Assembly (NCBI GenBank): GCA_019096065.1
Contig: JAGUCH010000006.1
Span: 4,050,001 to 4,114,000, forward strand
Reading direction: 5' to 3'
Source: Paracyclopina nana
Lineage: Eukaryota > Arthropoda > Copepoda > Cyclopoida > Cyclopettidae
Length of the DNA: 64,000 nt
A program made the position numbers and the translations under genes. This document shows, piece after piece, positions 1-10,949 of this stretch. Under the pieces are notes generated by a model. It searched no databases and was not told the DNA's origin. It saw only the letters and a program-made list of their open reading frames with translations. How positions within the stretch are numbered: position 1 is the first letter of the stretch; each line of letters starts with the position of its first letter.

Positions 1-2911
1 TGAAGAAAAAAGTGAAAAATCGTAGAATGAAAGAGTTCTTTCGGAAAGCGTTTGTCTTGTTTTTTAGATTCTGCTAAAGACCCTTTGGCTTTTTCTCCTT
101 CAGGCTTTCTCTTTCTCTCAAGGAATGCCTTATTTGACATTAGATGCTTGGCCCGCAACGTCTTCCCTCGCAGCAGAGCAATATATGGCGTGTGCGCACA
201 CATGATTGGTAATCGTTCATATCCTTCCGTGTCTCATTCGATGTGTGACTCCTGCTACGATCCCTTGTGGATCCTTGTGGTCCTTCCTTATTCTCCTCGA
301 TGCAAACAATGATGCTAATGCATCTGGCATTCATCAGATCGGGCACACACAGTGGCGAACTGAATGGAAAAGAGGCCGTTTCTCATATTGCAATTTTATA
401 AGAATACAGCTAGTTGACTGACAGCTAACCCTGCTCTCAACTTGGTTGTCTTGGCCTCTGCAACTGCTACGAGCACTTTCAAAACTGGGAATTCTCAAGC
501 TCCTATCTAAGAGCTGGCTGCTGTCTCTAGGAATGTGGTCTCGTCTTTGAAAGGAGCTTTTTTATTTTGTCGTTGTGCGAGAAGCCGGGACGGATGCAAA
601 GAATGATATCCGAGAAAACAATAGTAGCCATATAGACGCCTTTTGGCACACACATGGTATACAGTTGACGTTCTGGTATAGAAGAAGAAGTAGTAGTATT
701 TGGAAACAACCCCTTTAGGAGCCTTTTCCTGCTGGCATGGCAGCTAATGGCTGCTGCTCCTCGTGCTGCTTTCTCGACATGGCCGACGACTCACAGCGGG
801 TACGCAATCGTGTAAAATGTTCCACTAATGCGAATTGGCCAAGTTTTGCCTCTTTTGAGCCTTGATGAGTCAAAAGTTTGCCCATTTTGTGTGCTGTGGC
901 AAAAAGACAGCGGCAGTCCCGTATCAACAAACATGGCAAAGTATTTTTTTCCCGAGACGCTATCCCATCTGGATTTTCCGTTTCAAGTCAGTGTTGTCAC
1001 ATTATTGACCTCAATGCAATTTCCGCAAGGTTCTGCCCATTGTAAGGCATGCACGGACGAATTTAATTTGCCAAAGAACATCATGCATTTTATTGCTTAT
1101 ATGACATTGCCACAAGTAGGCAACACCTGCAAATTATAGCTCGCGTTGCTTAAGAAGGTGGTCGCGGGCTTTCCAATAATTCACGCATTATATGGAGTTT
1201 ACTTGCTATTTTATAGATGCGAGTAAAAAGGTAGTTAATAATGAAGAAATCGGGTTGTGTCTTCTTGACATTTTGTCGTGAGATCCGTCTCTGTCATGGG
1301 AAAAGAGAAGAAAAGTTCACTTCCATTGTTCTCGCGGCAGCATGTCATGCTGCAAAAATTCAGGAAAAGAAAAAACGAGAACCTCTTCTACTACTCTTTT
1401 GCGGGGAGTATTCATGATGACTTTGTAGCTAGCTATACCAGGGGCTTTGCAAAGCCAGCCCAGGTCGATGCCATCATCATCATCAACAACAACACTGATG
1501 TGCACACCACAAGCTCTCTTGTAGGTAAAACTCCCATCTACACACACATATAGGTATTGCACTGTGCGACTCCCAGCAAGTTTGCGACCAACTCACTACC
1601 ACGCAAGAAGTGGTGGCCATGCTCATGTTCAAAATTCGGTTTAGTAGGCTTTGTCGCTCAATTATCATTTTCCTGGTGTCGCGTTCTCCTCCCCGCCACA
1701 GCCTCATTAAAAATAAGGAAAAAATCATGTCATGATAGAAATTCATGTCTAGCAGTTTTCTTGCGAGCACACTAGCTGCTCAAAGATGAAAATCTAGCTT
1801 ACCCAAAAAGCTGCCGCAGCAATAGAAAAAAACGAGCGGAGCCACAAAATTGAGATTGGATTTGTTTTCTGAAAAATCAGCTGATTTCTGTCAGATGATA
1901 AGGGCTCTTTGGTAGTAGGTTCTGCCACCTGCCAGAACAACCAAGAGCAGAAGAGATGGAGCAGCAGCCCCTCTTGTTACTGTTTTCTGCTCCAAGACGA
2001 TCTCACTTCTTCCATGCACGGTGGGCTGAAATCTCATTCAAAGAGCCATCATCGCTTTGGTTGGATCCCCCTATTTTCGCTGCCACATCAGCTGTTGCAA
2101 AGCTGGCCAATTATGCCACTTTTGAGGTGAAAATTGCTGTCAGTCCCACAAACTGGGAGCAAGAGGTAGATATCGCACGAGATATATCCTCGCAATTTTA
2201 GATAAGAAGGGTTGTGTGGTTGCAAGAAATAACATGCTATCATTGTGTCAGCAGAGTTGAATTCCTTCCTCTTGATGATCTTGGTTGCAGTTGCTGCTCC
2301 AATTCCGTACCAACAAAAGTAAGGTCGTTCCCCTCCGTGAGGTCACGGGAGGCCAACTAGGGAAATCTTCAACCTGCCATACTCATAGGCACATACAGTA
2401 TGTTACTTATGACATGCTGCCGCTCCATTGCACTGCGGGGAGACTGGAGCTGAAAAATTCTCTCCTTTTAAGGAGAGCTTGTAACTGAGCCCTCACTTCC
2501 TTCCGTGGCGTGATGTTTCTTTTTTTTTGGAGGGGTTTAACGACCTAAAAATAATACCCCTACTGTGCTCAAGTTTGGCATGGCAGGAAGAGCAGCGCAA
2601 CCAGCTTTTATTGCTCACGCTGTTGTTCTTCTGAGCCTTCAGAAAACCGAGATCATGTTTTGATTTCGAACGGAATAACGATCCCTTTTGAAAGAAAACT
2701 TTGATGTAAGACTTCTCCTGCTGATACCTTTTGATGCTTGACAAAATCAAAGGAAAAGTGCAAATGGCTATTGAACCGGATAGTGAAGAATTCTTGGTTA
2801 GATGTTGCAGTAGTTGGATGAGTGTTCATCTGCCGCGAACAACAGTTGTAATTCAACTCGTTGGTCGAAGAAACCAAGGGAGCCATTTATTTTGTTGCTT
2901 CTTTTTTCCAG
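1..2911. other. Non-coding sequence upstream of the first visible Rbp6 exon
   Basis: I see no convincing exon, RNA gene or transposon end in these 2.9 kb. The first Rbp6 exon in the window begins with the linker before RRM2, so the RRM1 exons must lie further upstream and this stretch is most simply intron sequence of that gene. Short open frames here lack domain-like composition and have no good splice signals. Confidence 0.5.
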
Positions 2912-5900
2912 ATGGTGACCCGGACCAAAAAGATTTTCGTTGGTGGTTTATCCGCTCCCAGCACTCTTGAGGATGTGAAGAACTATTTCGAGCAATTTGG
3001 CCGCGTAAGTATTCTAATTTTTCAAGCTTTGTGCATGACTTTGCAGTACTGAGGCAAAGCAGCAACCTGCAACTTTATGGAGAGGAGGATCTTCCATTTT
3101 CATGCGTTTCACCTCCTCCCAGATCCCATTTGAATATGAACTTGGAGCATATAGGAGCACACTGTGGCTAGAAGAGCGGCATAGACTCTAAATTTAACTG
3201 CATGTCGCAAAATTCAACCAAATTCTAGTGATGTCTGCAATTGAAAACTCAAAATATCACTTTTTTGAAGGTGTACCCATTCAGTGATAATTGCTGCCAG
3301 CTAGCACCCAAGCCAGGTTTATGCTCAATTTTCAAATGCCACTGCCCCGCCATTATACACCCAAGAAGGACTTTGGATTTTTCCTATCTGATGGAGTGCG
3401 ATTTAAATGCAAATTTCCGCCTCTCTCGGATCTCTTTGAAAATGAGAGCAACTACTTACTATTGGGGCAAGGAATTTAATTAGATGACAAAGCTGATAGT
3501 TGCAACTTTTATTTCACGGTTGTTAAATACAACTGCTGGCTGCATGCATTGTTATTATCAAAGGAGGGCTTTTGATAGAATCTTTTCTAGCCTACCTGCC
3601 AGCCACGAAGCAGTGCTAGTTATATTATGGCTTGAACAAAAGAAATGTGGCGAGACTGCGGAAGTTTCATCTTCTTCGTCTTTTTGCCGATTTCAATCTC
3701 CCTATTGTGTGTGTCATGCAGAGAAACCTAACATAACATCAACGTTGTTTTTTTTATGACGCTCCCCTTTTTGAACCATTGCAGATCGAAGATGCTATGC
3801 TCATGTTTGATAAGCAAACGAACCGTCACAGGGGCTTTGGTTTTGTCACATTCGAATGCGAAGATATTGTGGACAAAGTCTGCGAAATTCACTTCCACGA
3901 AATCAACAACAAAATGGTAGGGCGACTTGTTTTTTCTTCTAAGCATGCTGTTGTGTAAATCACGCCTCCTGCTGTTTAGGTTGAATGCAAAAAAGCTCAA
4001 CCCAAGGAAGTGATGCTGCCCACCACCATAGCCCGTGGGCGAGCCACAGCCAGAGGCTACGGTGAGTTACTCATGCTCAATCCTGGATCATTACCGGGGC
4101 TCACTGCATACCGATACTCACCCTACACTATTCCAAACGCTGCGGCTGGATCAGCAGCCGCAGCACTGGCAGCCGCTGCCAGCCCGCCCTCAAGCTCAGT
4201 GCTCAGCGCGCCGGTCAGCTCAATCGTGACCTCGCATCAGCAGCAGAACGCGCACGCTCAGGCCCAGGCCCACGCACAGCAGCAGCAGCAGCAACATCAG
4301 CTGAGCATGGCCCCCTCCGTCTCTAATGGCGACAATGGGCTGCTCACCAGCTGCTTGGCAGCCGGTCAGCTGGCTGCACAGCACCAGTTAAGCTTGCAAC
4401 AGCTGCAGCTGTTGGGACTGGTGGGCGCTCTGCCCATCACCACAGCTGTCAGTGGGTCTACGGCCATGCAGCAGGCGATCAATTCTGTTGCTGGAGGGGC
4501 CCACGGGGCAAATCATTTGGCTGCTGCACAGCTCCTTGCCCTGAATAACCAGGCTGTCCATGCAGCCGCAGCAGCAGCCGCGGCCGCTGGCACGTGCAAG
4601 CCAAGAACCCTCCCCTCTTTAGCCCTTGCAACTGCTAACGATCACAGTTCAAACCACCATCACCAAGCCATGAACGGGTTAAACTATTCAATGAATGACT
4701 TGATTAACCTTCAAGGATTGCAAAGTTTTGACGCGTCTGCCAACTTTCAAGTTCCAGTGGGGCTTTAGTTTTCTATCTTTCTATCTCTACATACTATTCT
4801 ATTATTCTCTTCTCAGAACTTTAGTATATTAGTAGTGCCTTTTAATATGTTGATGGCTTGCATAGATTTGAACCTGTCACTTCTAAACTAAAGGTGGGAT
4901 TTACTATTTGTTGAGATTGCTGACAACATGCTAAAAGTGTTAAACTTCTTATTATTAGAATCGTTTTCGTTTGAGTTTGTAGATGTCTACTACTAATGAG
5001 CACCTCAACTATTTTTAGCATCACCTTCAGTTTAACTCAAGTTTTGTTTCTTAGACATTTTCTTATGTACCATATCTCACTCCATGTTATTTATTTGATT
5101 TCTCGATTATGTTCCACTATTCTTTGAACCCAGCCCTCCCAAGGCAACTGAATGTTGGGCTATGCTGTTGAAATTTTTCAAGAGCTCAAAAACCAATAAC
5201 AACAAATTCTTGTTGCAGTTTTGTAAAACAGAGCAATAATTGCCACTGCTGCAGAATTCTAGAAATTTAACGAAAAATGCAAAGCAGAAAGGTTTCTCAG
5301 TCTTCCCTCTTTTTATATATAAAAAAAACCAAGAGCAATTTTTTAGACTGATGAAAGTAATTCAAAAATAGACCAGTTTTCTGTGTCCCCTCTTTGATAT
5401 TATAGCATACTTAACTGCATTGTGTAAATACAAAAAAATACAATAACTATTGAAAGCGAAAGTCCCTTTACGATCCATTGGGCAATCCAAGTTTTAAAGA
5501 TAAAAGTTCCATGGATGATCTATACCAAAAAAGTATTAAGCAAAAGTAAAAAAAAACAAGCTTTAATCTTGACAATTGTTGTCTCTGAGGCTTGGACAGA
5601 ACATTTCAGTCAAAAAGTTATCTTGAACCCAATACTGAAAAAGCTATTGAATGTAATCCTTATATTGTTGCCAATTACTGCTATACTACTACTATTATCA
5701 TTATTCTGTATCTTCTTTTGTGCCAAGACCAAATACTATTTTAAGTAGAGTAGTAGATGACATGGCTTGTAAAGATTAAATGTTCATCATCATCAAATTA
5801 CTACTACAGAGAAGATCATAGAATAAACACCTCTATATATATTATACATCTTTATTTTTTAAGACATAATTATTTTCCTCTATTGTGCTGGATGAGAGCA

Positions 5901-8900
5901 GGCTCAATGCACCCTGCCTAACATCCTTCCAACTACTTGACTCTTCTATTTATAAAATTAACGTAGACGTTCGATTTAATCCTAAAGATGATCTTGTCTT
6001 CATGATCTGCTGCTACCCCCTAAACCACTGCTAGCTATAAAATAATGTAGATAATTTTAGATGTAGCACTTAACTATTTCAGAGCACTACTGCATAAAAG
6101 ACATCCCTACATCCAACATGGACAATTGGGCAAAAAATTGCTCTTGTTTTTGAAAGGCTCTCCATATATTCCTTATCCTTGAGCCTGTGAGTGTGCGCGT
6201 GTGAGTGAGAGAGTGGTGATACTCTTCCATGCATGGCTCCATCTGAGTTTTGGCCAACATTGACATAGCTTGTGTCGCCACATTTTGTCTACCGCTCCTT
6301 CTCTTTTCGACATAACCAAGATGTCAAGGCCATTCACAGATATCACGGGTCATGTCTTCACCACACGCATTCCATTGCCTACATTTTGCCACGACGGTTG
6401 AATTTTTTTAGATACTTCTTGTCATGTAGAAAATATCATATATACATTTGTATATTGCTATGTGTTGTTGCTTTCCCCACTCGACATTCCTCCATACACC
6501 AAAAGCCAAAGAAGCTCCATTCTCACCTGATGGTTTTGGCACCATACGTATGGTCTTCTGTCAAATTCTTTAATTGTAACATCTTAGAGAGCTGTGTTGC
6601 TCATAGTGACCAAATGAGAAATCAATGTGTGGCTCTGTTAAAATGAAAGCTGGCTTCTTCTTGGTAAAGGAACTAACCTGCTGGACAAGCCCTGGTCACT
6701 GTGGGTACGTAGAACTCATTGGCTAAATACTGGTATGTACCTTTTTAAGTCACCATATTTCAATGTAGTTGCTTATGGGTGTGGTTAATTGTCTCTCTGG
6801 CCTTAGGCCTTAGATTAGCCGTAAAGCTATGTCCAGTGAGACTATTGACTTTGATGAGCCTTCATTTCGATGCTTTCTACTTTTTTCAATTGACTCACAG
6901 GGCAAACAATAAAGCTGGCAGAAAACTTTGGCTAAAGCTGGCTCAGAAATACTCAACTTTAAAGTGTGTTCACAAAATAGGTGTCAAAGCACTTGATGAG
7001 CCAGCAGGAATAGCCAAAGTTTTACTCCTGTTAACCACACCCATAGTAGTCCATCACTTAATAACCTAGATGACTTTAGCCAATCACACAAGAGTGAACT
7101 GTGTTAAAAGCAAACAAAGTACTGATTGTGAAATGGCATCTTACATTTACTGTTTCTCTTCATGTTATGCATGTTAGATTTAAACTAAGAAAGGCACTCA
7201 CTTATAGCTTGTCAAAGAAAATAAAGCTCTTAACTACTTTCTTCAGGAAGATGGCAGGCCATTTTGTTATTCTTTATGTTTGGGGTCATTTTTTAATAGA
7301 TGCTATTCCTTTGCTGCCAATATTTGCCAAATGATCAAGTTAAAGCCCCTGACAATGTACCACGGATATCTGCAATATTGTGCTCTTTCAATTGACCACT
7401 TCAGTTTTAATGTTATGCTCTCCATTCTCTGCTTAGGCTTTCCAACTCCCGCTACGTATGCAGCTTACACTGGCCGAGGATATTCAAGTTACCCAGGATT
7501 TGGATTAGCTGGAGGAATTGCTGGCTATCCTGCTGGTGAGTCAAATTAGATGTGCCCAACATAATTGGTTTTAGACTTTTTGGTAGATTAACAACAATAC
7601 CGGAAAGATGCTACTACACTATATAATCAAGTTGTGCATGGAAAAAAGATACTTTTTTGACACGTACTGCCATTAAAACATTCTTCTGTGGGAAGGGTTT
7701 CATGGGTTGCCTTGCACTTCTAAAAATGATCCAAGATTAAATTAGATAAAGTATTCCCCTACTGCTCTCTCTAAATTACAAATAATCAACTTTGAGTGAC
7801 TTGCTGATATTCTGCAAGAGCAATACCTGATGCATGAGTGTTTTGGCCAACTTTTCAGAAGCATTTAGCATGTCAATTGCAAATAGTTTGAAGCCAATTT
7901 GCTTCATCATCTCAGTTTTTTGTCTGGAGACTGAGAGCATATACTAAATAAATTCTGCAGCCTTTTTTCTGATAATTATTTTTACAAATACTGCATTGAG
8001 GTTGTTTTGCATTCTGCACTGCAGGCCATTTATTTGACTCTTGTTGGTCATGCTTCAATTGTGACTTTCGAATAGTTCTACGAAAAGGTGCGAAGGTCGT
8101 AAAAGAAAAATAAGCTGCCTCCACATATCAGTTTTTCAAGGAGCGACTGACTAACTCGAAATTGTTTCATTTTTCCTCCTCCAGGTGTTGTGGGCATTTT
8201 ACCAACAGAGAATAGGTTGCCAGTCACAATGGGAGATTTTATCAACCTTTCGCTTCTGACGCATACTTGAAAGGCATTTGAGAAAGAAGCAAGCTGCAGC
8301 TGCAGGCTACTATTACATACTTTCAAAAATAAGTTGTTGTCAAATGGAATTTGTGGGCATAATCTGATTATTATTACTGCATCTACTTATATACATATTG
8401 TTATGTCTTTCTTCATACCTAGAAATCCAAGCTTAGAAACAGTCGAACAGCAACGACTTCTGTCTCCTTAGAAGTTCAGGATTGTGTGAAGTCTTTAGAA
8501 AGCACCCTTTTTAGGAATAGAAAAGGCATTTAGTAGTACAGAGTGAACGCACCCTTCAGCATTCTCACCTAGAGTAGCAGTAGTGCTGAAGGTGAAGTGC
8601 TGTCATACTACTACTGCAGTCTCCCTCAACAAACATTAAATTAGAAAAAACCTTGCCCCTGTGTTTTGACATAGATGCAACTGCTACGTAAGAATGCTCC
8701 AGTCGCATCATCTTCATCTAGTCACATATACATTGTGATTTCTTAGCAGTCCCAATATCATGCTCACAATTTTTCACTCCACTGTTCCATTCTCATCAGT
8801 GAATTGTCAGATTTATTATTGTTTTTGTCCTCTTTTTGTGTGTTGGTCCAACACCTGAAGAAGAACTATAACAATGTACATTGTTTGTTGAGGCTAGCAG

Positions 8901-10949
8901 AAAAGGTTATGGCCTGGAATGCTGTCCATGAAAACTGATATAGTATTGCTGCTACTTTCCCTTCCTTTTTCGTAGCTTTTTATTTGACCCTTCCGTAGAC
9001 TATATATGTAGCATGCTTTTTTGCTCTTGTGTTTCATGATAGAAACTGTTAGGTTTAGAGCTTATAGAAGACCTTTAGAATGTTAATGTTTTGCAGTTGT
9101 TGCTGATCCTGTCGTCGACAAGAACTGCCAAATTTATAAAATAAGCCTGCCTTGCCCCAATTTCCATATGTTACGCAAAAATCAATAGTGGTCTCCGATC
9201 CTGTTATATTCAAATGTTGAAAAGTGACTCGTCAACAATAAAAGAAGCACAAAAATGCAACTCAAAAGTGTAGATACTTTAACATCACCTTATGGTGAAG
9301 TTATGGTTGACCTAATTTGGGGAAATTTGAAAAGCTGCAACTTTAACTGAAATTCTTCCTACAGAATTATTTCTATGCCAACAACAGCCTAACTGTTTGT
9401 ATCGAATATCTCTGCTTGTTTTAGATGAGCTGTATTCCACCATTATTTTCTACTACCACACAGCTTACGAAATACTACTTCCAGCTCTATATAGATTTTA
9501 GAACATGCTCGTCCTACATCGTTCTGTATGCTTTAACAGTCACTGCTTGAGTGTCTTTGTGGGAATATTACAATCCACACCATGCCCATGCGAGTGATTG
9601 TGACAGAGAAAAACTACTTCTTGCACAGTATGACACTCCTATAGCTTAAGCAACCAATGCTGACACCCTCCATAAGCTTGATTTTAGAAAGCCACTTCTT
9701 CATACACTACAAAACCTCTTGTTCACCAGCCAAACTTAAGTGGCTTTGGTTATGTATACACATGCCAGGCAAAGGCAGAAAGCAAATTAGAAGCAGGCCA
9801 AATTTCCAAGGGGAGCCATAACTTGTTCACCATAAGGGGATGCATGATCAAGTCATAAACAGCTACAACTAGAATGGTAGTCTATAGCAGAAGTCGTGGC
9901 AAATTTATTATTGTTAGCAGCTAAAGAGGCTCGTTCAAAGCTGTTAACTTTCGGGCCACTCTGATCTGATTGGATTCTCTTCCCGAAGACGCATTGTATT
10001 TGATGTGTGGTAAGTTTAACCCGTGGAATAGTGGTCTCATTCATAGAGCCTACGTTAGTTTATAGCCTTATTGTGATGTCATGCAGAAATACTCATATGT
10101 ACTAGTCTGAGCCAAAAACCATGGGCATGCGAATACATCTTACATATCTTGTGTTCCCTTACCAAAAAAACCAACTAGAGAGCTATTTAGCAACCATTCT
10201 GGTTAGATTACTTTGTCTGTGAAAAAAGACATTTTTTCTACTAATGCTTCTCTACACCGCCAGTAAAGCTTTCTCTTTTAATTGATCTCAGGTTTTCATG
10301 GATATGGGTATTTCCAAACTGCAGCCGCACAGACGTCGCCTCCGCACGCAGGGCAGCCCAATGGAATATTGCAACAGGGAAACGACAATAGGCAGGCCAA
10401 TGGATCTTCCTACTATGAGTACCACCAAATGTCTGCTGCCAACAATAGAAATGACAACAGAGACTATGCACGAAATGGAGAAATTTTAGCTGGTCAGATC
10501 TCAAGCCAATTGACTGGAGGCAATTCCACTCCAGCTCTGGTTGCCCAAGCTCTTTCAGGTGAGATTATTTGCTTCATCAAAAAATTATGTGCTAGTGAAG
10601 ATTACTTTTTTCTGGTTCGTGCGGCAGCTATGACAATTAAGGACGCCATGATGCCAGTTATTAGCAGTTACCATGGAGCAACTTTTGGACAGACTTCTCC
10701 AGGGAATGCAGCTTCTCGGCAATACCAGACCGCAGCATCACCAGGTCCTTCTGGTCAAGATATGTATAATCAGTCTCCCGAGCAGAGTTATGTTCAAGCC
10801 ACGAGTCCTCAGCCGACTGGATTTCAAGCTTTAGCCATCAATAGGGTAAGAAAAGCCATCTGCATAAGGCTGTTCAGTGCTTAAACTACTCCTGCTGGAA
10901 ATTTCAGGCTCCAATGATACCTGCAGCATTTACGAATGGCTATCACTGA
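2912..10949 (+). CDS. Rbp6: RNA-binding protein Rbp6/Musashi, 3' part (RRM2 to C terminus)
   Basis: Exons read as join(2912..3004, 3785..3916, 3980..4061, 7437..7535, 10292..10558, 10628..10845, 10908..10949), 310 codons plus stop. All introns are GT-AG and phases agree throughout. The first exon opens with [14 protein letters not shown], the start of Musashi RRM2 (RNP2 = KIFVGG). The second carries RNP1 (RGFGFVTF) and ends in the family hallmark EINNKM. The third has [12 protein letters not shown]. The C-terminal exons are rich in Gly/Tyr/Ala/Pro ([13 protein letters not shown]), and the last ends in AFTNGYH, as Musashi proteins typically do. The family binds UAG-containing 3' UTR motifs and controls translation in the cytoplasm; that role is inferred from homology. 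RRM1 and the start codon lie left of the window, so the gene is 5'-partial. Rbp6 (Musashi-2-like) is preferred over msi because of the C-terminal exons, but a phylogeny would be needed to decide. Confidence 0.9.
3005..3784 (+). other. Rbp6 intron between the two RRM2 exons
   Basis: The intron is bounded by a GTAAGT donor and a TTGCAG acceptor. No repeat, RNA gene or conserved-looking element was recognised in it. Confidence 0.8.
3980..4768 (+). CDS. Rbp6: Alternative terminal exon of Rbp6 (Ala/Gln-rich tail)
   Basis: If the donor at 4062 is not used, the 3980 exon stays open for another 707 bp to a TAG at 4766-4768. This gives a 337-codon product in the window. The added tail is low-complexity: poly-Ala blocks, a Gln/His/Ala-rich stretch around 4240-4300 and an HHH cluster near 4655. 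Codon use is mixed (GCA/GCC/GCT/GCG, CAG/CAA) rather than a pure repeat, which suggests real coding sequence under selection. Fly Rbp6 also has isoforms that differ in the C-terminal region. The 3' UTR would run into the downstream intron; the nearest AATAAA I see is near 5822. Which isoform is made where is unknown. Confidence 0.7.
   Translation, partial: VECKKAQPKEVMLPTTIARGRATARGYGELLMLNPGSLPGLTAYRYSPYTIPNAAAGSAAAALAAAASPPSSSVLSAPVSSIVTSHQQQNAHAQAQAHAQQQQQQHQLSMAPSVSNGDNGLLTSCLAAGQLAAQHQLSLQQLQLLGLVGALPITTAVSGSTAMQQAINSVAGGAHGANHLAAAQLLALNNQAVHAAAAAAAAAGTCKPRTLPSLALATANDHSSNHHHQAMNGLNYSMNDLINLQGLQSFDASANFQVPVGL
4062..7436 (+). other. Rbp6 intron containing the alternative tail and its 3' UTR
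   Basis: The donor is GTGAGT at 4062 and the acceptor is GCTTAG at 7431-7436. The first 707 bp are the alternative coding tail. The rest is AT-rich with CTA/ATT-type simple sequence (for example 4780-4830 and 5640-5720). A candidate poly(A) signal lies near 5822, and a GT/GA-rich stretch occurs at 6186-6220. I see no other gene. Confidence 0.65.
7536..10291 (+). other. Rbp6 intron
   Basis: The intron is bounded by GTGAGT at 7536 and ATCTCAG at 10285-10291. It is AT-rich sequence without recognisable coding exons. The only structure noted is an imperfect long hairpin at 8531-8613, listed separately. Confidence 0.7.
8531..8613 (+). repeat. Imperfect intronic hairpin
   Basis: An outer arm TAGTAGTA (8531-8538) pairs with TACTACTA (8606-8613). 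An inner arm ACCCTTCAGCA pairs with TGCTGAAGGT around a loop of about 22 nt. The middle of the stem is poorly paired, so a miRNA precursor is possible but unlikely. Confidence 0.3.
10559..10627 (+). other. 69-nt in-frame intron of Rbp6
   Basis: The intron runs from GTGAGA to GCGGCAG. Its length is divisible by three and it contains no stop in the Rbp6 frame, so retention would add 23 residues without a frameshift. Splicing joins a phase-1 G to CTATG and keeps the Gln/Ser/Thr-rich C-terminal frame. The added residues are hydrophobic and unlike the flanking low-complexity sequence, so it is called an intron. Confidence 0.75.
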
